DNA from: Halocaridina rubra
Taxonomy: Eukaryota > Arthropoda > Malacostraca > Decapoda > Atyidae
Reading direction: 5' to 3'
Assembly: GCA_037179515.1 (NCBI GenBank)
Contig: JAXCGZ010022675.1
Coordinates: 124,001 to 188,000, forward strand
DNA length: 64,000 nt
In this document: positions 13,181-24,792 of the stretch, in pieces
Layout: each line of letters opens with the position of its first letter
Numbering within the stretch: the first letter of the stretch is position 1
Program-made: the position numbers and the translations under genes
The notes under the pieces: generated by a model
The model's database searches: none
Told to the model about the DNA's origin: nothing
Seen by the model: only the letters and a program-made list of their open reading frames with translations

Positions 13181-13461
13181 TCTTAATGAGGCCCCATCCC
13201 CTGATCTTCTGTCATTATCTTCTTTATCTCCCCTTTGTCTGGAAGTATTCCGTAACGAAAATTTTTCTTCTCTTCTTCATTTCTTTCATCATTTAACCTT
13301 CTTGCCTCTTGCAACAAGTGGCAAGAAGGTTAAATGATGAAAGAAATGAAGAAGAGAAGAAAAATTTTCGTTACGGAATACTTCCAGACAAAGGGGAGAT
13401 AAAGAAGATAATGACAGAAGATCAGGGGATGGGGCCTCATTAAGATTGTTATACACAAATG
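13165..13461. repeat. 142-bp perfect inverted repeat at the 5' end of CR1 copy H
   Basis: The left arm 13165-13306 is native 5' LINE sequence. The right arm 13320-13461 is its exact reverse complement as far as I can read, around a 13-base loop. The right arm ends at (TATG)n. This is what snap-back (self-primed) synthesis of the second strand would produce during integration. Confidence 0.92.
13183..13319 (-). pseudogene. C-terminal tail of a putative CR1 ORF1
   Basis: Upstream of the endonuclease, in a different frame, is an open stretch rich in Glu, Lys and Arg (EARRLNDERNEEEKKNF, then LPDKGEIKKIMTEDQGMGPH). It ends with TAA at 13183-13185, inside the open start of ORF2. Two-ORF LINEs usually carry a nucleic-acid-binding ORF1 in this position. 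Only ~45 codons survive and no domain can be named. The same segment in copy F (44136-44232) has an earlier stop. Confidence 0.45.
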
Positions 13462-13591
13462 TATGTATGTATGTATGCATGTATGTATGTATGTGTGCAT
13501 GTGTGCTTGTGCTCTTGTGCGCTTGTGTGCCTGTATGCCTGTATGTCTGTATGTATGTATGTATGTATGTATGTATGTATGTATGTATGTG
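13462..13591 (+). repeat. (TATG)n microsatellite, imperfect in the middle
   Basis: TATG repeats with a TGTG/CTTG-rich centre at 13490-13550. They lie between the 5' end of copy H and the 3' tail of copy K. Confidence 0.93.
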
Positions 13592-13994
<403 letters not shown>

Positions 13995-14008
13995 TAACTC
14001 CTGTAAGT

Positions 14009-14010
<2 letters not shown>

Positions 14011-14089
<79 letters not shown>
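14011..14089 (+). repeat. (TC)n microsatellite
   Basis: Nearly perfect TC repeats. On the minus strand they follow a possible splice donor. Confidence 0.95.
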
Positions 14090-14091
<2 letters not shown>

Positions 14092-14166
14092 CTGACTCAA
14101 GAGCAGTGTTACCATCCCCAGAAGAAGAAGAAGGTTGCTCGGGGACTTCGTTATTATGCCCTGATC
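14089..14166 (-). other. Exon-like segment with a consensus donor, product unknown
   Basis: On the minus strand an open frame reads [20 protein letters not shown] and then ALES-G. It stops at a GTAAGAG donor that runs into (GA)n. The composition is protein-like, with a Ser-rich low-complexity run, but no family is recognised and no acceptor was assigned. It could be a decayed exon or a fragment of a transposon ORF. Confidence 0.25.
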
Positions 14167-15635
14167 GAAGATAAAATAAAGAGACGAATGTTATGTGCTC
14201 AAATGTGCACTATAATAATAATAATTAATTATTTAAATACTTATTAGAATTCAACGAAATATGACTACAAAATGAAATAACGGGAAAATTATAAAATATT
14301 TGGATACCTTTATTGAATACTTTAAATTATAAGATATCAAGACACAAACGCAACGAAACTGTCTTACAACTTACTTGTGCCATAGAGGAGGTAAAAATGT
14401 CAGCTGTATGGCGATAGAAATGAAAAAATTATTTTTTTCTGCTTAAAATTCTAAGTGGGTGAAAAGTCTTTCTCCGTCGCAAGACCTTGGAGGACTGACT
14501 GCGTTCAGCGACGCACATTCCTCTTAATATATCTTCTCCTGATCGTCTTTGAAGGAGAAATGATCCCATTATCATATTATCCCAGTTGGAGAGAAAGAGA
14601 TTTCCGTTGATAATAGTCGTCCTTCTCCATTTATACAGGTTGTCAATCTAGAAAGCCACTATCTTAAGCTATCTATTAAAAGACTTTTTATTTACCATTA
14701 TTTATGATGAGCTATTTGAAATGAACTTTGACACGTGGCTATAGATTAATATATAGTCATTTCGACAGTATATATTTTCAAATTCAATAGCAGAAGACGT
14801 GACCTCACATTCAGTGGAAATTTGCATTGATTCTGGTCTGGTTTTCGAACTATAATTCAGTATTATTTCCCAAGTTGCAACCTGTCTGTGTCTATCACCA
14901 TTCGAAAGGGGGGGGGGGGGAATAAAAGTGACGCCCAAAACAGCACACTAGAACAACAACAACATGCTCTATTCAACAACACATGTAAGAGAGTGATTCT
15001 TTTTTTCAAAATATTTTATAATCCTTTTTATATTTCCGTCTTCATCGGAAACTTTGGCCATGTTTGTATTGGGTTACTGTTCTTCACTAGTCTCTGCAAA
15101 ATTGCTGCTTGGGTATGGCTCCAAAATTTGCTGCCAGATGCCATTCCGGAAATCCGGGCGTGGGCCCACGGTGGATGGATATACCCACATCTTATATCTA
15201 ATATAAATTAATTAAATACTTCAAGCTTGCTCGGATGCATTCTCTTCTACCATGAGACATCTTGAAACTCTAGCAAAGCTTTCATAAGGAACAAGTATTA
15301 TTCCATTGATAAAGAAGGTTAAGACTTAAACGAAGTGATGAAACAATGTACACACAATACAAAGAATGTGAAATATACATGAATAGAAACGACAGTAGAA
15401 AACTGAAACAGAGAAAATGGAAAACACGCCTAGGAAGAGAAATGGAGAGGGGAGCTACAAATTGAAAAAAAATAAATAACAAAATATCACCAGGAAAAAC
15501 TGAGGATTAACATAGAAATCAAACTATGAAAATAGAAAAAAGCTTTGAAAACTTATTGGAATGGGTGATAATCAAATTAGTAAAAGTGCACCATTCATGA
15601 AAATAAACCTATAAAGAATAGAGATAAGAGACTGC

Positions 15636-15731
<96 letters not shown>

Positions 15732-16220
15732 TACGTGAACATATGAGAATACCATGAACAGAATAATGATGACTGAATAGATAACTTCTCGCAGGCTTAT
15801 TGATCAAGGAAAAAATAAGAGTAAATCTCGACATAACCAAGTCTTGCAGATCATCGTGGTATTTATTCAAGAAACTGAAACAGACATGAAGGTCAGGGTA
15901 TGTGGGCATTGAATATACAAGTTAAACGATTATAATTTATAAAAAAGACACACACAGATTGCAATTAAAACTTGAATTAAGATACTGAAGAAGTTAATAA
16001 TCCCACTTTTCTGTTAATCTTCCATAGCCTATGGTTATACGAGCATATGATCGAATGCTTATAGAAACGACACTTCATGAAATGCTTACGGCAATATATG
16101 AAACACTCTACGGTTAAGTATTGTCGTGTTTCAATACCTTATTCATACCTATATTGAATATTAATTTTTTCAGATATTTTACATTGCATGGTTTTCGTGC
16201 GTATTAGCGCGTTTTAGTGC
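14167..16220. other. AT-rich spacer without a recognised gene
   Basis: No gene is recognised. The region holds a (GA)n tract at 15640-15728. A run of G with ATTCGAAAGG at 14900-14922 resembles the SINE end motif. A moderately long plus-strand open frame at 14888-15211 (residues such as WVWLQNLLPDAIPEIRAW) belongs to no family I recognise. Confidence 0.6.
15640..15728 (+). repeat. (GA)n microsatellite
   Basis: About 44 uninterrupted GA units. Confidence 0.97.
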
Positions 16221-16649
<429 letters not shown>

Positions 16650-16736
16650 TTACCTAATTGTGATTACCTAATTGTGTTTACGGGAAAGAGCCCAAAGCTC
16701 GTATCTTCCCGTCTCCTCATCGGTTCCATTTTATAC

Positions 16737-19166
16737 TTAGTGATACTTATCATACCTGTCCTTAAAACTATGGATTGAGATAGCATTAACTACCTCCTCG
16801 CTTAGCCAATTCCAATTATCAACTACTCTTACACTGAAAAAGTATTTCCTTACATCCTGCAAACAAGTTTTCTTACGAAGCTTCAAACTATGACCTCTAG
16901 TTCTAGAGCCAGCCATATCAAAATATCGATCCCTATCCACTCTATCATAACCATGAAGGAATTTAAAGACTGTCACCATATCCCCCCTCACTCTTCTAGC
17001 TTCGAGTGATGGTAAGTCTAATTCCCTCAGCCTCTCATCATAACTGAGATTGCGTATTTCTGGCACCAGTTTCGTGGCATGTCTTTGAACTTTTTCAAGC
17101 TTAGCTATGTGCTTTTTCAAGTGCGGATTCCAAAAGGGGGCTGCATATTCGAGTTTTGGCCTCACATAGGTTACATAAATATTTCTGAACATTTCCTTGT
17201 CCATGTGCCTGAAGGCTACCCTTACATTTGATAAGAATGCATATGCTGCCCTTACTATGCCATTTATATGTATTTCTGGAGACAAATCTGCCAGTATGTT
17301 TACTCCTAGATCTCTCTCATTTTCTGTCTCTTGAAGTTGTACTCCAGCCACCGAGTAGTCAAGCTTGGGCCTTCTTGCACTCGTACCCATTCTCATTACC
17401 TTACATTTTGAAGTATTGAATTTCATTAGCCATTTTTCTGACCACTCATGCAGATTATTTAGATCCTCCTGAAGTTCTCTACCATTGTTCTCGTTTTTTA
17501 CTTTCTTCACAATCTTTGCATCATCTGCAAACATATTCATGAATGAATTTACAGACTCTGGTAGGTCATTTACATATACAAGGAACAAAAGTGGCCCTAA
17601 AACTGAACCCTGTGGAACTCCACTACTAACTCTTCTCCATTCAGACACTGAGTGTCTTACTCTAACCCTCTGTTCCCTTCCTTCTAAGTAAGTTTTTATC
17701 CATTCCAAAACATTTCCACCTATTCTAGCCATTGATTGCAGCTTCCTAATAAGTCTCCCACGTGGAACAGTGTCAAACGCTTTCTGGAAGTCTAGGAATA
17801 TGCAATCTGCCCAGCTCTCTCTTTCCTGTAAGATTTGGCTTACCTCATCATAAAATTCTAATAGGTTTGTTACTGTTGATCTACCTTCTCTGGAGCCATG
17901 TTGCCTCACTGACAAAAAGTTGAAGGATTCCAAGTGAAGAGAGATATGTTTCCTTAGTAGTTTCTCCATAACTTTGCAAACTATGCTGGTCAAGGAAACT
18001 GGTCTATAGTTCAGAGCCGTATCCCTCCTTCCCTTTTTGAAGATAGGTATCACATTTGCTTGTTTCCAGCATCTTGGAATCTCCCCCGACTCCAGTGACT
18101 CCTTAAATATGATACTTAGTGCCACTGATATTGTGTTTGCGCATTTTTTAAGCACATGACGGGATATGTCATCAGGACCTGTAGCTTTATGAACATCTAA
18201 ATCCATCAGCGCTTTGCATACCTCTGTGGCTGTAAGGTTGATGTTCTCTAATACCGGCCCTTGAGCTTCTATCACTGCAATCTGAGGGGGTGGGGTATTT
18301 TCTACTGTAAATACTGACTGAAACTCCTTGTTCAATTCTTTGCAGATCTCTTCATCCGTCTCAGTGATGCTTCCATCCGCTCTCTTTAGCCTTAAAACCC
18401 GTTCTTTTACCTTCAGTTTTCCTCTGATAAAGCTGTGGGAAAGCTTGGGATATTCTTTAGCCTTCCTGGTGATGTCCCTATCATAGTCTCTCTCTGCCTC
18501 TCTCCTTTTACTTAGGTAGTCATTTCTTGCTCTTTTGTAGGTTTGCCAGGCATTTATGTTTTTTCTCCTCCTATACCTTTTCCAGCAATTGTCTCTCCAC
18601 TCCTTAGCTCTTTTACACTCATTATCGAACCATTTCTCTCTGGCATGAATTACACCTACTTTGGTGACAGGTATGCAGTAATCTACTATCTTCCCATATT
18701 TCTCACAAAAGATGTCATACATTTCTTGTACAGATTTGTTGTAAAATAAGGTTCTCCAGTCAATAACTGCAAAAAGCTCATTCATTTTGATGTAATCTAC
18801 TTTCGGATAGTTCCTCCACATGTCCTCAGTGCCTCTACTCTCAGGAAGAATATCTTCAATGATATACTCCATCAACAACACACAGTGGTCACTCTTTCCA
18901 ATTGGTGGTTCATACTCAATTTTTTCAATATCCAACACATTATCTGTGAACACTAGATCAAGTAGTGATGGCTCATCCCCACCCCTGGCCCTTGTTGGTT
19001 CCATTACATGTTGGTGTAGGAAATTCCCTTGTACGCAATCTAGGAATCTTGCCCCGAATGAGTACTCACCACTGTGTGGGTCAAGATTTATCCAATCTAT
19101 CTCTTTATGATTAAAGTCTCCCATAATCAAAATCCTACATTTTTTTTTCCCGTGCCATGTTAACAA
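16737..19166 (-). CDS. CR1 ORF2: partial endonuclease plus complete RT and C-terminus, copy E
   Basis: An open frame of 809 codons runs without a stop to the native C-terminus. It holds the second half of the APE endonuclease (GDFNHKEIDW, VFTDN, SDHCVL), the basic linker (KRYRRRKNINAWQTYKRARN), the RT with palm motif A (FLDFQKAFDTVP), SGVPQGSVLGP and FADDAKIV, and the NWNWLSEEVV C-terminus. The apparent N-terminal residues arise from the frameshift in the T run and are not native. It gives the native C-terminus against which the frameshift in copy H can be read. Confidence 0.9.
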   Translation of the reverse strand: MLTWHGKKKCRILIMGDFNHKEIDWINLDPHSGEYSFGARFLDCVQGNFLHQHVMEPTRARGGDEPSLLDLVFTDNVLDIEKIEYEPPIGKSDHCVLLMEYIIEDILPESRGTEDMWRNYPKVDYIKMNELFAVIDWRTLFYNKSVQEMYDIFCEKYGKIVDYCIPVTKVGVIHAREKWFDNECKRAKEWRDNCWKRYRRRKNINAWQTYKRARNDYLSKRREAERDYDRDITRKAKEYPKLSHSFIRGKLKVKERVLRLKRADGSITETDEEICKELNKEFQSVFTVENTPPPQIAVIEAQGPVLENINLTATEVCKALMDLDVHKATGPDDISRHVLKKCANTISVALSIIFKESLESGEIPRCWKQANVIPIFKKGRRDTALNYRPVSLTSIVCKVMEKLLRKHISLHLESFNFLSVRQHGSREGRSTVTNLLEFYDEVSQILQERESWADCIFLDFQKAFDTVPRGRLIRKLQSMARIGGNVLEWIKTYLEGREQRVRVRHSVSEWRRVSSGVPQGSVLGPLLFLVYVNDLPESVNSFMNMFADDAKIVKKVKNENNGRELQEDLNNLHEWSEKWLMKFNTSKCKVMRMGTSARRPKLDYSVAGVQLQETENERDLGVNILADLSPEIHINGIVRAAYAFLSNVRVAFRHMDKEMFRNIYVTYVRPKLEYAAPFWNPHLKKHIAKLEKVQRHATKLVPEIRNLSYDERLRELDLPSLEARRVRGDMVTVFKFLHGYDRVDRDRYFDMAGSRTRGHSLKLRKKTCLQDVRKYFFSVRVVDNWNWLSEEVVNAISIHSFKDRYDKYH

Positions 19167-19458
19167 CTGAGTTTATGACTTCAATAGTACCTATATGACT
19201 TTCCTCATAAACTTCAAGCCTATTTTGGTTCCTTGGTGGGTTGTATACAACAGTTATTATAATGCTCTCTGACCCAGTATTTATGCGAGCAACAAGAAAT
19301 TCCTTGAACTCACTTTCTATAGCCAAGTTTATTTCTTCGACTTGAATCCTTTCACTTATGAGCAGTGCTATCCCTCCACCACTCCTCTCAGATCTTTCAA
19401 CCCTTAGTATTCTGAAGCCCTTAGGAAAAACTGTGACACTGTTTATGTCCTCACTCAA
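19135..19458 (-). pseudogene. N-terminal endonuclease part of CR1 copy E (frameshifted)
   Basis: 107 codons encode the first half of the APE endonuclease (GFRILRVERSERSGGGIALL, ITVVYNPPRNQ). A T-run length change around 19141 separates them from the rest of the polymerase. The 5' truncation removes the LYTN and ITETK motifs. Confidence 0.85.
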
Positions 19459-19480
19459 CTTAGTCTCTTGTGTGTGTGTG

Positions 19481-19917
19481 TAATTGCCTAATTGTGTTTA
19501 CGGGAAAGAGCCCAAAGCTCGTATCTTCCCGCCTTCTGATCGGTTCCATTTTCTACTTAGTGATACTTATCATACCTGCCCTTAAAACTATGGATTGAGA
19601 TAGCATTAACTACCTCCTCGCTTAGCCAATTCCAGTTATCAACTACTCTCCTACACTGAAAAAGTATTTCCTTACATCCTGCAAAGAACTTTTCTTACGA
19701 AGCTTCAAACTATGAACTCTAGTTCTAGAGCCAGCCATATCAAAATATCGATCCCTATCCACTCTATCATAACCGTGATGGAATTCAAAGACTGTCACCA
19801 TATCCCCCCTCAATCTTCTAACTTCGAGTGATGGTAAGTCTAATTCCCTCAGCCTCTCATCATAACTGAGATTGCGTATTTCTGGCACCAGTTTCGTGGT
19901 ATGTCTTTGAACTTTTT
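19481..19917 (-). mobile_element. CR1 copy I, 3' 437 bp
   Basis: The 3' tail and the last ~125 codons of ORF2 (open at 19643-19888). It starts at a TG run on its 3' side and ends at a TATG/TG run on its 5' side (19917-19940). It has indels relative to copy E, including extra bases in the TTACACTG region near 19647. Confidence 0.9.
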
Positions 19918-19940
19918 ATGTATGTGTGTGCGTGTGTATG

Positions 19941-20056
19941 TAATTACCTGTTATTACCTATTTATGCTTACGGGAAAAGCCCAAAGCTCGTATCTTCCCG
20001 TCTCCTGATCGGTTCCATTTTGTACCTAGTAATTACTTATCATACTTGTCTTAAAG
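19941..20056 (-). mobile_element. CR1 copy J, 3' fragment of ~116 bp
   Basis: A diverged 3' UTR and the last few codons of the CR1 family. It abuts TG-rich repeats on the tail side and TATG/GGATG repeats on the other. Confidence 0.82.
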
Positions 20057-20083
20057 TATATATGTATTTATGTATGGATGGAT

Positions 20084-20263
20084 GGATGGTTATGGCTACA
20101 TATGGAAACTGAAATAAGTTGTGAAATTCTTTGTACTTTCGAGTATATTTATCTACTTCTCACCTTTAGATACTTCTGAACACGAGTAGTAGATAAAAAT
20201 ATACTCGAAAGTAGAAAGGATCTCAAAATTTCTTTTAATTTCCTTATGTAGCCATAACTATCC
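20084..20263. repeat. Foldback element with ~80-bp imperfect inverted arms
   Basis: The outer arms begin GGATGGTTATGGCTACATA at 20084 and pair with TATGTAGCCATAACTATCC ending at 20263. The inner arms (ACTTTCGAGTATATTTATCT and AGATAAAAATATACTCGAAA) pair with one bulge. This looks like a hairpin MITE or foldback repeat with a ~25-base loop. No coding sequence. Confidence 0.8.
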
Positions 20264-20301
20264 AAATTTACAAAATTCATATGCATCTCGTGAAACAGAA
20301 T

Positions 20302-20496
<195 letters not shown>

Positions 20497-20701
20497 TCTG
20501 GCTATTACAGTGGTAATGCGCTGTATTCATATTCATGAGGTGAGCAGATCGGTTCCCGTCCAAGACCGAGAGTTTAAGTTGTTTACTGGGAGGTTACTGC
20601 TGTGGCTTGGCATCACAGTGGGGAGGTTGGGGCTTGACCTGGCTGACGTTCTCTGGAGCATCTCAGATGGATATCGGAACTGAAACCTGGCAACCTTTAC
20701 C

Positions 20702-20944
<243 letters not shown>

Positions 20945-21110
20945 TTATTAAGAAATATAACCAATTTTGACTGAAAATCACAATTCATATAAAATACTCA
21001 GAACAGCGTTATAAAAATATGCAGATTACGAGTGCAATATAAATGTAAAGTGTTGAGTATTTTATGGTAAAAGAGAATACCTCTTCACGTGAACATTTTC
21101 TCTCTCTCTT

Positions 21111-21302
21111 TCACTCCAGGTCTACAAACTGAGAAGACATACTATTACCATTGCGAGTCATGCATAATCTTATCATTATAGCATCATTAAGTTCCTCTCG
21201 ATATATTCTAAAGATAGAAAGCTCCTTGGCGGACTCCTCCTGAGATAACGCAAGCCACGTTGCTGTCTTGGTGGGGTGCTTACGGATGAAGACACGAGAA
21301 AG
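21111..21302 (-). other. Coding-like segment of 63 codons, family unknown
   Basis: On the minus strand there is an open frame with balanced, protein-like composition (RKHPTKTATWLALSQEESAK, then ELSIFRIYREELNDAIMIRL). It ends in TGA at 21111-21113. A TGA lies immediately before its first codon, so if it is a terminal exon the acceptor must lie inside, for example after the CCGTAAG near 21277. I do not recognise the family. It could be a 3'-terminal exon of a gene read toward low coordinates or a chance frame. Confidence 0.3.
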
Positions 21303-21709
21303 TCATTAAAATAGTTTTTTTTATTTGTTTATCAATGCCATCATTTTCCTTATTTTCTATATAATGATATTACTATTTATAAAACGGAATTCTTAGAGAA
21401 CACACTAATAACCATAATAGTTCACTGAAAAACCTACGTTTCGACTAGCACTGTGTATTATTTTATGCGCCACAATCAAAGGTCAAAGTTCCCTTATGAA
21501 GGGCAGAGGCAAGGTACAGTAATAACGCAATACCCGGCTATATACCTACCACATAGCCAGGGCCCAAGCCCCTCTCCAGTCATATGGTGCCAGTGATCCC
21601 TGAAAATGAATAAATAGTCAAGCAGACTAATAGGAAGTCACTGACTCCCCAGTTAATTGCTTAATATAATCATTATCGACGTGAGACAGTGAAAGCTATT
21701 CCAACCCTG

Positions 21710-21836
21710 GACCAGGGTCGAAACTGGACAAAGACATGTTTGAGCTAGGGGATTAAGGCTGAATGCCCTCCCTAATGCCCCATAGTGGAATCCTGCTTTA
21801 GTCACTTTGCACTCTACCACTGAGCTACTGCGGCCC
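21710..21836 (-). repeat. tRNA-derived SINE, copy 1
   Basis: Read on the minus strand it starts with GGGCCGCAGTAGCTCAGTGG, a good Pol III box A. Farther on comes the family body, the complement of GAGCTAGGGGATTAAGGCTG. This box A and body define the SINE family seen through 21-38 kb. Confidence 0.7.
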
Positions 21837-22172
21837 TATTTCGACTCCACAACTAACATCCAGAATTGCAATTAAGTTATCTGAAACAGCATTTCTCCTC
21901 TTCTTTGGTTCCCAGGTCTAGGGATTTCTCCCCAATCTGAATTGATATACATTTTTTCACCTTATATACTTAAACAGTGATAATTATTCCAACAGTTTAC
22001 AAAATCAGATTGCTATATTAATGACAATCATATGTAAATAGAAATCCTAATAATAGTGAATCATAAAACTTTCATATTTTTGGACTCGGTTCTGTAACCG
22101 ACACTTTTCCAACCTCATTAAATGAATAGTCTCCAGTGAGAGTAAGCTTCTGGTAGCTTGTGGAGACAAACC

Positions 22173-23045
22173 ATGCAGAATATGCTGTTTAACCATGACT
22201 GGCAGGTTAGGCGAGGTAACCACTGGCTAAAAAAAAGCAGCACTTTACTTGCATTATGTAGTAACCACTCGAATGGGGATGGACATACAAATGTTAAAGC
22301 TAGGGGATTAAGGCTGGATGCCCCTCCTATAACAGACATGTTGGAGCTGGGGGATTAAGGCTGGATGCCTTTCCTAATGTCCTTTTGCAGAGTTGAACGC
22401 AAGTTAATGCTTCCCAAGTCACATGTTCTACCAGTGAACTACCATGGATCTCTGCTGACTGAAAAAACAGGGAATAATTCATTTCCATAAAAATTTACAA
22501 ATGACAATCAGCATGTAATACTTCAAAAGGGAAACAGCTGATCATAGCAGACAAAGTTAGAAATAGTATGATGAATGGCAGAACTAAAAATTCCTGATAA
22601 AATTAACTATGCAGAATATGCTGTTTACCCATGACTGGCATGTTAGGCGAGGAAACCACTGGCTAAAAAAAAGCAGCACTTTACTTGCATTATGTAGTAA
22701 CCACTCGAATGGGGATGGACATACAAATGTTAAGAGCTAGGGGATTAAGGCTGGATGCCCCTCCTATACCAGACATGTTGGAGCTGGGGGATTAAGGCTG
22801 GATGCCTTTCCTAATGTCCTTTTGCAGAGTTGAACGCAAGTTAATGCTTCCCAAGTCACATGTTCTACCAGTGAACTACCATGGATCTCTGCTGGCTGAA
22901 AAAACAGGGAATAATTCATTTCCATAAAAATTTACAAATGACAATCAGCATGTAATACTTCAAAAGGGAAACAGCTGATCATAGAAGACAAAGTTAGAAA
23001 TAGTATGATGAATGGCAGAGCTAAAAATTCCTGATAAAATTAACT
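22173..23045. repeat. Tandem duplication of a 436-bp unit containing a SINE
   Basis: 22173-22608 is repeated at 22609-23045 with only scattered single-base differences, so the duplication is fairly recent. Each unit contains a minus-strand SINE (22262-22452 and 22702-22890) with GCTGGGGGATTAAGGCTGGA and a box A-like GTAGTTCACTGGTAGAAC. Confidence 0.92.
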
Positions 23046-23339
23046 AACATAACCTTCATGAAATGTTAAAAAAGTTAAATGACAAATAAATGTGCAAATG
23101 TAGGAAAACATGCAAAGTGAAAAAAAATAATTATGCAAATATGTAAAGGAAAACCAGTTTGGTGATCCCTCTTAGCAATGAAAAATCTTGTGACTGGACT
23201 TTTCACTATGGAAGGAGATGCATAATATCTCCAAAAGAAATATAGTACCGCACTTAAAAATTTATTTGCATTTATAAAAAAAATAAATGCATCATATACT
23301 GAACTATTCCAAAAAATATTGTACTAAATATAATTGCAC

Positions 23340-23515
23340 GAATGGGGACGACACTAGTGAAGGGTTTAGAGGACTTGACTCGGGAGGTGATGGACCTGCA
23401 ATCGAGTCCATCATGCGGCATTAGGGAAGGCATCCAGCCTTATTTCACCAGCTCCAAGATGCCAGTGTCTACCCAATAATGAGGATTAATAGTGACATAA
23501 ATTCGGCAAAAATCA
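23340..23515 (+). repeat. tRNA-derived SINE, copy 4
   Basis: Plus-orientation copy with GGCATTAGGGAAGGCATCCA, CACCAGCTCCAAGATG and the tail motif GAGGATTAATAGTGACATAA. The box A region is diverged. A further partial copy lies at 23615-23740. Confidence 0.65.
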
Positions 23516-24490
23516 TATGATTGCACTCCTACACTTACCAGAGTAGATAAATAAAACCTGTTGAGTATCAAAGCAAATAGAAGAGTTATAGATCTAGCAT
23601 ATATTGATAAAGAGAACCAACGCGGGTTAGATCCCAACACAAGTCGTTAGGAGAGGCATCCACTCTTAATCCTCCAGCTACAACACATCTGACTACAACC
23701 CCATTCAAATGGGTCTAACAGCAATACACAATCTATGCTATCTATAAAACGGTGCTACATTAGGGGGAAAACAGGAGACCTACCTCTTTACAGCATGTAG
23801 CTGGGTTACATTTTAAAATCTAAGCTCCAGTTGACATATTATCATCTTCCATTATTCGGACTAAACAAAATGTTGCAGTACAGAATATATAATTTTTTGA
23901 AAGTTATTGTTTACTAAAAGTGAAGAAACTAACTTAATTACAGTACTAGGGGATAATGCAGTCTCATTTATCTCTCTCCCCCTCCTGCCTGGCAGCTCCA
24001 TACTCAGCATCCTTCTCCCAACATTTTCCTCATCCCTCCTTAGCACATGCCTAAGTCATCTTAGTCTCGCCTCTTTCCTCATGTCACCAAACTATCGTAA
24101 TTATGTTGTCCAGCTAATATACACATTTTTTATCCAGACCATCCATGTCACGCACTTATATTTTTGAATACAATATTAAGTATTGTATTGTATATAACTA
24201 TGAATAAATTCCAAGCCTCCTGGAGTTGAGACAATAATGCATTTTAAAATAAATTCAGATCTTTTATGTTTATTACTGAAAAAAAAAATGACTTAGAAAT
24301 ACCTGTAATAAGATTTTGGTTTAATGTTTATCGAGGAATAATCCTTTAGCACAATTTCATATTGTTTAAATATATGATTCTCCTAATGAAAAGCTATGTA
24401 CATTGCATACCTCAAAATTAATCCTGAGATACAAATGAAAACATATAAGCTTGTAATATTATAAGAAAAAAATTAGTACAAATAAGCGTA

Positions 24491-24792
24491 CAGAAGCTCC
24501 CCTACTTACAAACAACCAAGTTATGAACATTCACAGATACGAACATAAACTACACATGTATTATAGTGAGTATTAATATACTGTACTGTATTATTACATT
24601 ATTATTACTGTATTAAGTCGTTAATACTATGTACTTTGTTTACTGTAGTAAAGTGTCTTTAGCCAAAGTACTGTACATTACTGCATATGTATGTACTGCC
24701 CAGTACCTTTTTTACCTAAACAAACTTACGAACGCTTGTCCTTACAAACAGACTTCTGGAACCTAACTCGTTCGTAACTTGGGGAGTGTCTG
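24491..24792. mobile_element. pogo/Tigger-like MITE of 302 bp
   Basis: It has terminal inverted repeats CAGAAGCTCCCCTACTTAC and, as reverse complement of the right end, CAGACACTCCCCAAGTTAC. Both ends are flanked by TA (24489-24490 and 24793-24794), the usual Tc1/mariner-pogo target. It is too short to encode a transposase, so it is non-autonomous. Confidence 0.75.

Larger units (their letters stand above)
10268..13461 (-). mobile_element. CR1-clade LINE, copy H (near full-length ORF2, 5' fold-back)
   Basis: One of the most complete CR1 copies. In minus-strand order it has a 142-base inverted duplication of its own 5' end, a fragment of an upstream ORF, the whole endonuclease and RT, and the 15-base-repeat tail. 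Imperfect (TATG)n microsatellites flank both ends (10125-10267 and 13462-13591). One inserted base near 10600 separates the last ~75 codons. No long target-site duplication is visible, as is common for CR1 elements. Confidence 0.94.

Noticed and set aside
23907..24167. Plus-strand ORF of 86 codons with a hydrophobic, Ser/Leu-rich composition
   Set aside because: No domain, no splice or start context and T/C-rich composition; probably chance.
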